Shown: positions 1 through 8,647, counted from the first letter of the stretch. The stretch: 24,607 nt of DNA from Candidatus Dadabacteria bacterium RIFCSPHIGHO2_12_FULL_53_21 (GCA_001775255.1 MFCJ01000119.1:1-24607), one strand, 5' to 3'. Notes: generated by a model not told the origin, from the sequence alone. Program-made: numbers and translations.

Positions 1-1
1 T

Positions 2-589
2 AACGTCATCACGTATCTCGCGAAGGGCGACGTAGCCCTCTCCGTCGCTATGACGTCCGTAACGACGCTCATGGCCCCTTTGATGGTCCCCTTCTTCATG
101 TACATATTCGCCGGGCAGTGGATTCACGTCCCGGCGCTCGGTCTTTTCATCTCCACCTTAGAGATAATAATCCTCCCCGTCGTACTGGGCGCGGGTCTCA
201 GGTTCCTTCTCGGAAAAAGGACGGAGTATGTATTGCCGGTGCTTCCCGGCGTGTCGTCATTATCCATAATATTCATAGTCGGCGTAATCGTAGCCGCGAA
301 CGCCGCGTCCATAGCGAAAGTCGGGGCGAGCGTCGCCGTGATAGTGATGCTCCATAACGTCGCGGGGCTCGTGCTCGGATACTCTGTAGCGAGGCTCTCG
401 GGCATGGACGTTACAAAAGCGAGGGCGGTGTCGATAGAGGTCGGCATGCAGAATTCCGGGCTGGCCGTCGCCCTCGCGAACCTGCACTTCAGCCCGCTCG
501 CCGCCCTTCCGGCCGCTATATTCAGCGTATGGCACAACATATCGGGCTCCGCCGTCGCATGGTGGTGGCGGAGGCACACAAAGGCGTGA
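2..589 (+). CDS. Bile acid:sodium symporter family (BASS) transporter, C-terminal part
   Basis: The reading frame is open from base 2 and the start lies before the window, so only about 195 C-terminal residues are seen. The first residues (NVITYLAKGDVALSVAMTSV) are the asparagine- and glycine-rich signature seen after the discontinuous helices of BASS/SBF-type transporters. They are followed by a run of hydrophobic segments and a second conserved stretch (EVGMQNSGLAVALA) that is also typical of the family. The protein should be an inner-membrane, sodium-coupled carrier of an organic anion; the substrate cannot be told from sequence (bile-acid-like, pantoate-like and other organic acids occur in the family). 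The EamA-type transporter starts 16 nt after its stop codon, so the two are probably co-transcribed. Family assignment is firm; substrate is open. Confidence 0.88.
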   Translation, partial: NVITYLAKGDVALSVAMTSVTTLMAPLMVPFFMYIFAGQWIHVPALGLFISTLEIIILPVVLGAGLRFLLGKRTEYVLPVLPGVSSLSIIFIVGVIVAANAASIAKVGASVAVIVMLHNVAGLVLGYSVARLSGMDVTKARAVSIEVGMQNSGLAVALANLHFSPLAALPAAIFSVWHNISGSAVAWWWRRHTKA

Positions 590-605
590 GCCGGGGAGCA
601 GGCGA

Positions 606-1532
606 ATGAACGGAAACAATACGGTCATAAAAGCAAAAGAAAAGTTCCCCATAACGGGTTATCTGTTCCTCGTCGGGACGGCACTCTTCACGGCGCTTTC
701 CTACGCCTTCGGGAGGGCCGCCGACAGGACGATTGACGGGGCCACTACCATGTTCATCTGGTTCTTCGGCGCCTTCCTTTGCTCCATCGTGGTGGTGATA
801 GCAGTCCCTTCGCAGAGGGCTGACTTCAGGAGCCTCGGGAAATACAAGAAGATCTTCATCCTGAGCTCCATACTCACCTCCGTGAGCGCGGTGCTCTGGA
901 TATTGTCGATAAGGACGATAGGGATACCCCTTACATCGTTCCTTATGAAATCGCAGACGCTTTTCTCCCTCCTCCTCGGGATGGTTTTCCTCGGCGAGAG
1001 GCTCAACAAGTGGGAGAGCGTCGGTATCGTCATAACTGTTACGGGCGGGATAATAGTCGCGTACCAGAGGGAATTCTCCCTCCTCGTGGGCACGTTCACC
1101 GCCATAGGCGCGGCGCTGTGTTATTCGACCCTGTCGTTCCTCGTGAAGAAGATAGGCCAGGACTTGAACATGCACACGGTCGCGAACCTGAGGGCGCTCG
1201 GGGTATCGGTATTCCTCTTCCTCTACCTTATCGCGACGGGGACCTTCCACACGCCGAGGCCGATAGACATCATGTACATGGCCCTCGGCGGCATAACGGG
1301 GGCTTATATAGCGAAGGCGTGCCAGTTCCAGGCGATAAAGCTGATAGACGTATCGAGGACGACGGCTGTCCTCCCGCTCGAGTCCATATTCGTCGTGCTC
1401 CTTTCCTATTTCCTGTTCGACGAGATACCGTCCCTGATCAAGCTAATCGGCGGAGCCGGGATCATAACGGGCGTTATATTCCTCGTATTGTTCAGGGGCG
1501 AGAAGCCCGAGGACCTGGGAGAGGGTGAGTAA
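606..1532 (+). CDS. EamA/DMT-family transporter
   Basis: A 308-residue integral membrane protein with about ten hydrophobic segments, the usual size for a drug/metabolite transporter superfamily member built from two EamA repeats. The first repeat ends with the typical LGERLNKWESVGIVITVTGG motif (about residues 126-145). The second ends with FLFDEIPSLIKLIGGAGII (about 269-287), the same helix-Glu-helix pattern. It begins at ATG 606, preceded by a GGGGAGC-like ribosome site, and lies 16 nt downstream of the BASS transporter. It probably exports or imports a small metabolite across the inner membrane, but the family is too broad to predict which. The charged tail (about 300-308) is cytoplasmic by the usual topology. 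A perfect short palindrome begins at the stop codon. Confidence 0.88.
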   Translation: MNGNNTVIKAKEKFPITGYLFLVGTALFTALSYAFGRAADRTIDGATTMFIWFFGAFLCSIVVVIAVPSQRADFRSLGKYKKIFILSSILTSVSAVLWILSIRTIGIPLTSFLMKSQTLFSLLLGMVFLGERLNKWESVGIVITVTGGIIVAYQREFSLLVGTFTAIGAALCYSTLSFLVKKIGQDLNMHTVANLRALGVSVFLFLYLIATGTFHTPRPIDIMYMALGGITGAYIAKACQFQAIKLIDVSRTTAVLPLESIFVVLLSYFLFDEIPSLIKLIGGAGIITGVIFLVLFRGEKPEDLGEGE

Positions 1533-1548
1533 GCGGTGAGTCACCGCT
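1532..1548. repeat. Perfect 8-bp-arm palindrome after the EamA stop
   Basis: AGCGGTGA and TCACCGCT are separated by one base. As RNA this could form a 6-bp hairpin with a 5-nt loop. There is no following T-run, so it is not a standard intrinsic terminator. It sits immediately before REP-like repeat copy A and may belong to the same repeat unit. Confidence 0.5.
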
Positions 1549-1555
1549 GACATAC

Positions 1556-1581
1556 GTCCTTCGACAGGCTCAGGACGAACG
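1556..1581 (+). repeat. REP-like dispersed palindrome, copy A
   Basis: GTCCT-TCGACAGGCTC-AGGAC followed by GAACG: a 5-bp stem around an 11-nt loop. The same unit occurs at 9072-9097, 10325-10350 (inverted) and 11682-11707. This sequence type is a very common extragenic repeat in bacterial genomes. Here it lies between the EamA gene and the 3' end of the convergent LysE-type gene. Confidence 0.85.
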
Positions 1582-1648
1582 GGTTTGATAAGGTTGTTGG
1601 CCGGGCAGAAGAGGATGGGAAGGATCGTATACGGGCGCAGGTTCTGCG

Positions 1649-2278
1649 CTACACCATCCGGAGGCGTATGAGGCTTATGAACGCGTAAGCGCCGCAGCCG
1701 AATATGAAGATACCCGTAACCTTGTTTACGATTACCAGGCCCCTTTCGGTAAGCCTACCCCTGAGGTGTGAAATAACGTAGCAGAGGACCGTCCACAGGA
1801 AGGCACATCCGGTGAATATGCCGACCACGAGGAGCCCTGCCGTCCTGTAGTAATCCGCGGGTTTATGTATCCCGATTATGGCGAAAAGCGCGAGGATGGA
1901 GAGTATGACCATCGGATTTGAGAGCGTGAGCAGGAATGCGGAGCCGAAAGTCCCGAAATGACTCCTCGCGGCCTTATTTTCCGAATACGACGACGGCTTC
2001 GAGAAATAGACCCTCAAGCCGAATACGAAGAGTATTATCCCTCCGATCGCATGCACCCACGCCTCCCTCTGCATGAGCATCTCCGATATGAACGTGAGGC
2101 CGAACGCGACTATGGCGGCATAAACGGCGTCGCCGACTGCGGAGCCCAGCCCCGACACAATGCCCGACTTCCTGCCCTCGTTGATAGTGCGCTGTACGAC
2201 GAGCGCGCCCACAGGCCCTATCGGGGCGGTGATGACGATGCCGACTATTATTCCCTTTATGAAGACGTTCAAATCCAT
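1649..2278 (-). CDS. LysE-family exporter
   Basis: A 209-residue membrane protein with about six hydrophobic segments, the standard length for LysE/RhtB-type amino-acid exporters. The N-terminal signature is clear: APIGPVGALVVQRTINEG at about residues 18-35, then GLGSAVGDAVYAAIVAFGL at about 44-62. A second conserved patch, LTLSNPMVILSILALFA, lies at about 116-132. It should export an amino acid or a similar small molecule across the inner membrane; the substrate is not predictable. The start is ATG at 2278; I see no clear ribosome site upstream. The 196-nt gap to ptsI (2279-2474) is AT-rich near this gene and holds no ORF I believe in. It may have its own promoter, but I could not pick a convincing -35/-10 pair. 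It converges on the EamA gene. Confidence 0.88.
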   Translation of the reverse strand: MDLNVFIKGIIVGIVITAPIGPVGALVVQRTINEGRKSGIVSGLGSAVGDAVYAAIVAFGLTFISEMLMQREAWVHAIGGIILFVFGLRVYFSKPSSYSENKAARSHFGTFGSAFLLTLSNPMVILSILALFAIIGIHKPADYYRTAGLLVVGIFTGCAFLWTVLCYVISHLRGRLTERGLVIVNKVTGIFIFGCGAYAFISLIRLRMV

Positions 2279-2474
2279 ATGAAAAACTCGAACTTAAATA
2301 TACACGGGAATTTTAAATTTTTCTCCACCTGAAACGCGCATTAATATATACGGTTATTGCTAACGATTGAAGCGGTTTATCGTAATATTTTATCTGAATT
2401 CCGGGGTACTGCTTTTTGATCGGAACGGTATCCGGATATGCCTTGCCTATATTAAGGGCTTATCGGTCCTCCGT

Positions 2475-4235
2475 TCAGGAACCGGCGACTATCTCCGTCA
2501 GGAAATCCGGAGGGAAGGAATCCCCCCATTTCTCGATAAGCGATTTTGACAAGCGTTCCCTTATCTCGGGCCCCGTTTTCAGGCGGAGGCATTCCCCGGC
2601 GATCTCCCTCGATTCCTTCTCGGTTATGGTGTTCAGGAGCTTCTTCACCCTGGGTATTGAGTGAGTGTTCATGCTGAGCTCGTCGACCCCCATCCCCACG
2701 AGGAGCGGCACGCACGGCAGCTGGCTCGCCATCTCTCCGCAGACGCTCACGGGTATGCCCTTCGAGTGTGCCGAATCTATAACACCCTTGATGAGCCTGA
2801 GCACCGCCGGGTGGAACGGCGTGTAGAGATAAGAGACGTGCTCGTTCACCCTGTCGACGGCGAGGGTGTACTGTATCAGGTCGTTGGTGCCGATGCTGAG
2901 GAAATCGACCTCCTCCGATATGTCGGAAGCCGTTATCGCTGCGGATGGGGTTTCGATCATCACCCCGATCAGCCAGGAATCTTCGCGCCCGAGCTCGGCC
3001 GCGATCCTGGAGATTATGGACTTCGTCTCGGTTATCTCGGCCATGTCTGATACCATCGGGATCAGTATCCTGACCTTCCTGCCGTCAGCGGCCCTCAGTA
3101 TCGCCCTTATCTGAGTCTTGAAAGCGTGCTCCTCCTGGAGCGAGAACCTTATGCCCCTGAGACCGAGCGCGGGGTTGAGCCTCTGGGAAGGCTCCATGCC
3201 CGAAGGGAACTTGTCCCCTCCTATGTCGAGTGTCCTTATCGTCACGAGCGGGGAGCTGAGCGCGGTAACTACCTTCCTGTAATTCTCGTACTGCTCCTCC
3301 TCGTCCGGGAAATAATCGGACTTCGTGAACAGGAACTCCGTCCGGTACATTCCTATGCCTTCTGCGCCGTAGCAGACCGCGTGGTCGAGCTCTTCGATTA
3401 TCTCTATGTTTGCGTTTACCTTTATTTCCCTCCCGTCGAGGGTCCTTCCGGGGAGCTTCGCATATTCGAGGAGCTTCTTCTCGAGCGCTACGTGGCTCGA
3501 CTTACGCTGCCTGAACTCCTCCTGCTCGCCGGGTGCCGGGTCGAGAATGGCGACACCCCTGAACCCGTCTATGTATATCGTGTCGCCGGGGCACGCCCTG
3601 AGCGTGATGTCCTCGAGGCCCATTACGGTGGGTATACCCAGGGACTTCGCCACTATCGCGCTGTGGGAGGTGGAAGCGCCCGTATCCGTGGCGATCCCGA
3701 TGGCGTGGTGTTTCGCGAAAGCGACTACGTCCATGGCCGATATGTCGTGCGCCACCAGTATGGAATCGTGTCCGAGGTCGGGTATTTCTTCCGCTACGCC
3801 GTGGAGGTTCCGTAATATCCTCTGGCCCATGTAATAGATGTCGGCGAGCCTTTCCTTCATGTACTGGTCTTCGACCTTCCTGAAGGCCTCGCTCTTCCTC
3901 GAAAGGATATTGTTTACGGCCCACTCGGCGTTTACGCGCTCGGTCTCAATGAACCTGAGCACCTCATCCGAAAGGAGCTCGTCTTCGAGCATCATGATGT
4001 TGATATTGAGTATCTGGAGGTGCTCTCCGCCCTCGAGGGGCTCGAGCTTGTCCTTGATGGAAAGAAGCTGGTCTTTTGACCGCCGGACGGACTGGAGGAA
4101 CCTCTCCTTTTCCGCCTCTATGAGGCTCTCATCGATCTGCGTCCTCTCGACGATCATCCTCGAGCGGTCGAGCAGCACGACCCTGCCGAGCGCGATCCCC
4201 GTGGATATGGGGATGCCTTTTCTTTCGACCCTCAT
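2475..4235 (-). CDS. ptsI: Phosphoenolpyruvate-protein phosphotransferase (PTS Enzyme I)
   Basis: Enzyme I takes a phosphoryl group from PEP and passes it to HPr in the cytoplasm. The 586 residues match the family's usual length. The phosphorylated histidine is His191 in GASTSHSAIVAKSLGIP. The PEP-binding TIM barrel follows, with EGIGMYRTEFLF (about 292-303), GGDKFP (about 339-344), NPALGLRGIRF (about 354-364), MIETPSAAI (about 426-434), SIGTNDLIQYTLAVDR (about 447-462) and the active-site Cys499 in VSVCGEMAS. The start ATG overlaps the stop of ptsH by 4 nt (ATGA), so the two are translationally coupled. No EIIA, EIIB or EIIC gene is in the window, so the pair may serve a regulatory relay or EII proteins encoded elsewhere. 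All key residues are present; function as Enzyme I is very likely. Confidence 0.97.
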   Translation of the reverse strand: MRVERKGIPISTGIALGRVVLLDRSRMIVERTQIDESLIEAEKERFLQSVRRSKDQLLSIKDKLEPLEGGEHLQILNINIMMLEDELLSDEVLRFIETERVNAEWAVNNILSRKSEAFRKVEDQYMKERLADIYYMGQRILRNLHGVAEEIPDLGHDSILVAHDISAMDVVAFAKHHAIGIATDTGASTSHSAIVAKSLGIPTVMGLEDITLRACPGDTIYIDGFRGVAILDPAPGEQEEFRQRKSSHVALEKKLLEYAKLPGRTLDGREIKVNANIEIIEELDHAVCYGAEGIGMYRTEFLFTKSDYFPDEEEQYENYRKVVTALSSPLVTIRTLDIGGDKFPSGMEPSQRLNPALGLRGIRFSLQEEHAFKTQIRAILRAADGRKVRILIPMVSDMAEITETKSIISRIAAELGREDSWLIGVMIETPSAAITASDISEEVDFLSIGTNDLIQYTLAVDRVNEHVSYLYTPFHPAVLRLIKGVIDSAHSKGIPVSVCGEMASQLPCVPLLVGMGVDELSMNTHSIPRVKKLLNTITEKESREIAGECLRLKTGPEIRERLSKSLIEKWGDSFPPDFLTEIVAGS

Positions 4236-4513
4236 ACGCCCTCACCGAATCCGCTCTCTATAAGCTCTTCGATCTCGGACATCGCTTTGCCTGAATCCTC
4301 GCCTTTCGTAATCACCTTTATATCGCTCCCTTTGGCTGCCGCAAGGGACAGCACTCCGAGAATGCTCTTACCGTCTACCTCGTAGCCGTTCTTTACCAGC
4401 TTCACATCACAGGCGAACCTGCTCGACAGTCTTACGAAAACAGCCGCTGCGCGCGCGTGGAGACCTAATTTATTCCTTATGGTGAAAACCTTAACTATTT
4501 CCGATTCAGGCAA
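4232..4513 (-). CDS. ptsH: HPr phosphocarrier protein
   Basis: HPr carries phosphate from Enzyme I. This 93-residue protein has the active-site motif NKLGLHARAAA with His19 (His15 in Bacillus numbering); Ala replaces the common Pro three residues later, as in many proteobacterial-type HPr proteins. The regulatory serine is Ser50 in DGKSILGVLSLAAA, exactly 31 residues after the histidine, as in HPr proteins that are targets of HPr kinase. No hprK lies in the window. The start codon is TTG at 4513: there is no ATG in the right place, and a GAGG sequence lies about 10 nt upstream. The protein is a few residues longer at both ends than classical 85-88-residue HPr. The gene overlaps ptsI by 4 nt and follows the lipoprotein gene after 77 nt. 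Confidence 0.95.
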   Translation of the reverse strand: MPESEIVKVFTIRNKLGLHARAAAVFVRLSSRFACDVKLVKNGYEVDGKSILGVLSLAAAKGSDIKVITKGEDSGKAMSEIEELIESGFGEGV

Positions 4514-4590
4514 TGGCTGATAACCTCAAGCGATATGTGAATTAACTTCTGCTGTTCGCGGTCGAGCATGAGAACGAATCGCCATACCCG

Positions 4591-5388
4591 TTAATTATAA
4601 TTTTGAGCGCCGGATTTTTCAATTGCCGCCGTCGGAGTGAAGAGAGCCCTGTCCACGCCCCCGTTAAGCTCGACGTCCGGTTCGTATACAATTCTAATCG
4701 AAAGCCCGCCGGTCTCAAAATCGATCTTCCGGGGGAAATAATGCCCGTCGACGAGCCCGTCGAAATATTCATAGCAGAGGCTCGCCCGCTCGCCGTTCCC
4801 GAGCGAGAACTCGGCCTTCTCGACCCTGTAGTTGTCGTTGTTGACCCACATCGCGTTCTCCCCGCCAGAGTCCCCGTCCCTCCATGTGAGCTTTATCAAA
4901 CCCGCGTCCGCGGCAATGGCCGGCTTTATCGGTGATTCATATATCCTGTACGGGAGACGTCCCATCACCAGGCTCACGAGGCTTTCGGCCGTTATCCGGA
5001 TATCGAGACCCGGATAGACGTAGGAGAGATCGAATTCCTCCCCGGCGTCATATACGCCCCTTTCAGCCGAGGATATGATATATATCTGTTTCCCGTCCGA
5101 GGAAATGAACCCTACGGTACTGCCGAACGGGTTCAATGCTTCGAGGCGGATCAGGTTGGGCCTCTCCGCGATTGTGACCTGGGTGTACGAGACCTTGTCG
5201 GACGCCGTCTCTATCCTGACCCTCGCAAGCCCCTTTACCGACCGTACGCCGCCCTCGTAGAGCTCGACCTTTTCGATTATTTCCCCGGCGTCGGCGCGCG
5301 TCATATCGACCTCGGCCGCCTTCCTGGCGCACGACGAGGCGAGCAGGAGTATTACGAATACGGAATATATATAACGGTCGTTTCTCAA
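4591..5388 (-). CDS. LolB-like/DUF4292-like outer-membrane lipoprotein
   Basis: A 265-residue secreted protein with a short N-terminus, a hydrophobic segment (about residues 7-19) and a lipobox-like LASSC, giving Cys20 as the predicted lipidated residue. The rest looks like a beta-rich fold resembling LolB/LolA-type lipoprotein carriers and DUF4292 proteins (alternating strands such as VSYTQVTIAERPNLIRLEAL near 68-87, and NPFGSTVGFISSDGKQIYII after it). It has no enzymatic motif that I recognise. The start is TTG at 5388, only 2 nt after the stop of the TPR gene, because no ATG gives a full signal peptide. Tight linkage to the TPR and transglutaminase-like genes suggests a shared envelope function. 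The family call is by overall resemblance only and could be wrong; secretion as a lipoprotein is more secure. Confidence 0.68.
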   Translation of the reverse strand: MRNDRYIYSVFVILLLASSCARKAAEVDMTRADAGEIIEKVELYEGGVRSVKGLARVRIETASDKVSYTQVTIAERPNLIRLEALNPFGSTVGFISSDGKQIYIISSAERGVYDAGEEFDLSYVYPGLDIRITAESLVSLVMGRLPYRIYESPIKPAIAADAGLIKLTWRDGDSGGENAMWVNNDNYRVEKAEFSLGNGERASLCYEYFDGLVDGHYFPRKIDFETGGLSIRIVYEPDVELNGGVDRALFTPTAAIEKSGAQNYN

Positions 5389-5390
5389 TT

Positions 5391-7175
5391 CTAGCTTTCT
5401 ATCTTCGGATTTTTAGACAGCTGATTTATCTTTTGCCTGAGACTCTCCCTGAGCTCTATGTCTTCGGGGTTGTCGGACGGGGCGTCGTTCAGCATTTTGA
5501 GGCCCTTGTTGTAGTACATGAGCGCCGCCTCGGTGTCGCCCATGTCCCGGTATACGTCCCCCAGGTGGTCGAGAATGGCGGGGTCGTCCGACTGGAGAGA
5601 GGCCGCTTCCTTGAGGAGTCTTACCGCCTCCCGGTAATTCCCCCTCTTGTAGTAGACCCAGCCCAGGCTGTCGAGTATATAGCCCTTGTTGGGCGAAATT
5701 ACCAGCGCCTGTCTTATGAGGGACTCCGCCTGGTCGAGGTTGACACCCTTTTCGGCGTATGAGTAACCGACGAAGTTGAGGGCGTCCGCGTGCCTGGGGT
5801 TTATCTGTATGAGCTTCATCATCGTATTAATGGAATCCTGCTCGCGGTCGATGAGGTAGTACGTGACGCCGAGGGAGTAGTATATGGTCTCGCTCCCCGG
5901 GTTCGATTCGAGGAATTTCTTATAAAGGGCCACCGCGTCGTCGTTCCTGTCCGACTTCCTGTAGACGCTGCCCAGGTAATTTACTATAACCTCATTATTA
6001 GGCTCGCGTCCGTAAACCTCCTCCATGAGCGCCATTGACTGAGGCAGGTTGTTCCGCTTCTCGAATATGTAGGCTTTCTGGACGAGGCTCTCGTCGTAAA
6101 ATTCCGAATACTGCGGTATGGAATCGAGCATGCTCACAGCCTCATCGTACCGGCCTGACTCGATGTAGCAGAGGGCGAGGTAATATTTCGCCCGTTCGTC
6201 GCCGGGATTGCCCATGAGGATGAGCCTGAATTCCTCGATCGCCTTATCGTAATCCCCGCTCTCGATGTAGAGGAGCCCGAGCCGGAGCTTGAGGTCGGGG
6301 TTCTGGAAGTCCATGCCTTCGGCCTTCTCGAACTGCATCCTCGCGTCCTCCATACGGTTGACCCTGAAAAGGAAATTTCCGTAGCGCACGTATGACTCCA
6401 GGCTGTGCGGATAGAGCACGATCACGTCCTGGTATATTTGCTCGGATTCCTTCATCTTCCCCCGCTGCTCGTATATGAGGGCGAGCTCCAGAAGGGCGGT
6501 GGCGAAGCTGGGGTTCAGGTCGAGGGCCTTCTTGTAATTCTCCTCCGCGCGGGCGTAATCCCCCTTTTCGAAGTAGAGCTTTCCGAGGAAGTAGTAACCC
6601 TTTTCGTTGTCCGGGTAGAGCTCCGTTATCCTCCTGAACCTGACTTCCGCGCTGTCGTAATTCCCCGACTCGGTGTCCATGATGCCGAGGAAGAGGAGTG
6701 ACTCCGCGTCGTCAGGGTCGAGATCGAGGGCCCTCTGCAGTAATTGAACCGACTTCTCCCTATCCTTCGGGTCCTGCGAGGATGCGTATATTTTTCCGAG
6801 GAGGGTAAAGGAGGGGGCGAACTCCGGGTCCGTCTCGATCGATTCTTCGAGCTTCGCGAGAGCGTCGTTCATCCTGCCTATGGACATGTACATGAGGGCG
6901 AGGTTGTATTTCAGGTAAGCGGACGAGGGGTCGTACTGTTCGGCGAGCGTAAGCTCCGCGAGCGATTCGGAAACCCTGTTGTCGAGGTAGAGCATCCGTG
7001 AAGACGCGAAGTGATAGTAGGCCTCGTTTTTCGGCGCTGCCGGTGAAATGAAAGGCTCGTCGGCCTGAGCAGGGTCGCTTTTGACCCCCGCCGCGTGTAC
7101 GCAGGAAAAGAGCGCCGGCAGTAATAAAAGGACCGCGAGCGAAGCGGAATATATGAACTTATTTCCTGATTTCAT
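5391..7175 (-). CDS. Exported tetratricopeptide-repeat protein
   Basis: A 594-residue protein made almost entirely of TPR units from about residue 50 to 575. Repeats are recognisable by the W/Y-LG-A/Y-G-A-P spacing, for example YYFLGKLYFEKGDYARAEEN, ALLELALIYEQRGKMKESEQ and GWVYYKRGNYREAVRLL. I estimate about fifteen units. The N-terminus has a signal peptide (hydrophobic about 8-23) ending in LFSCVHA. This could be a poor lipobox (Phe before Ser-Cys) or a signal peptidase I site after VHA. TPR solenoids are protein-binding scaffolds, so this one probably assembles a periplasmic or outer-membrane complex. Its first 17 nt overlap the end of the transglutaminase-like gene, and the lipoprotein gene starts 2 nt after its stop, strong evidence for an operon. 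The exact partner is unknown. Confidence 0.85.
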   Translation of the reverse strand: MKSGNKFIYSASLAVLLLLPALFSCVHAAGVKSDPAQADEPFISPAAPKNEAYYHFASSRMLYLDNRVSESLAELTLAEQYDPSSAYLKYNLALMYMSIGRMNDALAKLEESIETDPEFAPSFTLLGKIYASSQDPKDREKSVQLLQRALDLDPDDAESLLFLGIMDTESGNYDSAEVRFRRITELYPDNEKGYYFLGKLYFEKGDYARAEENYKKALDLNPSFATALLELALIYEQRGKMKESEQIYQDVIVLYPHSLESYVRYGNFLFRVNRMEDARMQFEKAEGMDFQNPDLKLRLGLLYIESGDYDKAIEEFRLILMGNPGDERAKYYLALCYIESGRYDEAVSMLDSIPQYSEFYDESLVQKAYIFEKRNNLPQSMALMEEVYGREPNNEVIVNYLGSVYRKSDRNDDAVALYKKFLESNPGSETIYYSLGVTYYLIDREQDSINTMMKLIQINPRHADALNFVGYSYAEKGVNLDQAESLIRQALVISPNKGYILDSLGWVYYKRGNYREAVRLLKEAASLQSDDPAILDHLGDVYRDMGDTEAALMYYNKGLKMLNDAPSDNPEDIELRESLRQKINQLSKNPKIES

Positions 7176-8607
7176 TTGAAGAGGCTTCCAGAATTTTGAG
7201 ATTTATTTTACCCGCTGCGTTCATAATGACGGAGCTCTTGTTCAAGTCCCCTTCGACGAGCTTCAAGTGCGTCGCGTCGGCCGGGACCTGGCCGAATGTG
7301 GGGTCGACTGCAACCCACTCACCGACGTACACCTCGTTCCACGCGTGATAATAGAATCTTCCGTCGAGATATATTGTACCTGACACCGTTTTTGTCGGGA
7401 TTCCCGCGGCCCTGGCGAGCGCCGCGAAGAGGGCCGAGTGCTCGTTGCAGTCCCCCGAGCCCGTCTTGAGGACGTCCTTTGCGTTGGGAATGCCGGCCGT
7501 GCCCGTCTTTCTGAGATAGGTGAAAACCCAGCCGTTAAGCATCCTGACGGCCTTGAGCGAGTCCTCTTCCCCTCCGAGTATCTCCCTCGATTTGGATACT
7601 ATTTTTTCATCGCCGCTCTGTATGAGGTTTTCCGAAGCGAGATACGGGACGAATTCCGGCTCTGTATTAGGCAGTTTATAACTTTTCACGGACGACGTAT
7701 CCCCCGCTCTTATCGAAACGTATTTCCCGTCGAAGGACTGCCTGTAGGCGTCTGACAGATCGAACCCGTCTTCCGGGCTGATACCTTCTATCTCGGCCTT
7801 CATGTACACGAGGCCCCTCGGGTCTTTAATAGCGACGTCGGAAGGTATGGAGGTTGCCCCTTCTATATCGAGCGCGGAGAGCCCGTCCTCGGACACCCTG
7901 CCGCTTTCGTCCCTGAGCGCGGTCATGCCGGGCGGTATCGACTGCTTGATAAGCTCGCCTCCGTCGGTGATCCAGGAGGTCACCCTCGCGCCCGACAAGA
8001 CGGACTCCACCCTCCATGCGTCGATGACGCCCAGGGAAGGCGCTTCGACGCCCTCCCTCCCCGTGATCTTATGCCTCGTCTCGAAGCCCCCTGGGGACGA
8101 CGCGGCTATCACCGTCACGGGGTCGAGCACCGGGACGACGTACTCACGCCCCGCTGCCGGGGAATCCGCCATGAGCCTCGACGGGAGCATCGATGCCGGA
8201 ATGAGGCCGGGCGGCACATCGAAAACGAACTCCGAATCCCCTGATATTGTCTTCATCTTCACCCGCATGGTGTCCCCTTCCCTCTCGCCCCCGGCCGTCA
8301 CCTTTCCTGACGGGGATTCGAACCTGAAGTCGAAGGAGAGGAGCTTCCCACCGCTGAGCCTGTAATGGGCCTCGGTCTCGACGTCCCCGGTATTATCGAG
8401 GAGCCTGACCTTAATCCTCGCCTTTTCCACGGCCTCCGTTATTCCGCCTTCTGTCTTGACGGAGTCATACGAGTAGCCTATCTTCCTGCCCCCTGAATAT
8501 ATGTACAGAAGGTTTTCGCTGGAGGAACCGGCATATACGTAAGAAGCTGAAAGGAGTATGAACAGGATTACGGCACTCGGAATAACAGCGCCTCTTCGGT
8601 ATGTCAT
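7159..8607 (-). CDS. Secreted transglutaminase-like (papain-fold) protein
   Basis: A 482-residue protein with an N-terminal signal peptide (hydrophobic residues about 8-26, likely cut after YVYA). A large beta-rich N-terminal region follows, and a transglutaminase-like core lies near the C-terminus. The catalytic triad is visible: Cys387 in GSGDCNEHSALFAALARA, His421 in YYHAWNEVYV, and Asp435 in AVDPTFGQ. Proteins of this type act as proteases, peptide N-glycanase-like enzymes or amide-bond exchangers; bacterial secreted forms often act in cell-envelope maturation. It is the first gene of the minus-strand run transglutaminase-TPR-lipoprotein-ptsH-ptsI and overlaps the TPR gene by 17 nt. A TTGAGA-17-TAGATT promoter ends 11 nt before its ATG, and no ribosome site is seen. 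The residues favour an active enzyme; the substrate is unknown. Confidence 0.85.
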   Translation of the reverse strand: MTYRRGAVIPSAVILFILLSASYVYAGSSSENLLYIYSGGRKIGYSYDSVKTEGGITEAVEKARIKVRLLDNTGDVETEAHYRLSGGKLLSFDFRFESPSGKVTAGGEREGDTMRVKMKTISGDSEFVFDVPPGLIPASMLPSRLMADSPAAGREYVVPVLDPVTVIAASSPGGFETRHKITGREGVEAPSLGVIDAWRVESVLSGARVTSWITDGGELIKQSIPPGMTALRDESGRVSEDGLSALDIEGATSIPSDVAIKDPRGLVYMKAEIEGISPEDGFDLSDAYRQSFDGKYVSIRAGDTSSVKSYKLPNTEPEFVPYLASENLIQSGDEKIVSKSREILGGEEDSLKAVRMLNGWVFTYLRKTGTAGIPNAKDVLKTGSGDCNEHSALFAALARAAGIPTKTVSGTIYLDGRFYYHAWNEVYVGEWVAVDPTFGQVPADATHLKLVEGDLNKSSVIMNAAGKINLKILEASSNEIRK

Positions 8608-8618
8608 GGTACGGGAAT

Positions 8619-8647
8619 AATCTACACACGTTTGTCCCCGGTCTCAA
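8619..8647 (-). promoter_or_regulatory. Sigma70-type promoter for the transglutaminase operon
   Basis: On the minus strand TTGAGA (8647-8642) and TAGATT (8624-8619) are spaced by exactly 17 bp. The -10 ends 11 nt before the ATG at 8607, so the predicted transcript would have only a few untranslated bases. Confidence 0.6.

Noticed and set aside
522..1250. Long open frame on the minus strand inside the EamA gene, and similar long antisense frames inside ptsI, the SRPBCC and 428-aa region, and lnt.
   Set aside because: They lie opposite well-supported genes and their translations are compositionally odd (Arg, Pro and Tyr rich) with no recognisable domain. They are by-products of GC-rich codon use.
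1532..1548. Palindrome after the EamA gene as a terminator.
   Set aside because: One-base centre, no following T-run, and it adjoins a dispersed repeat.
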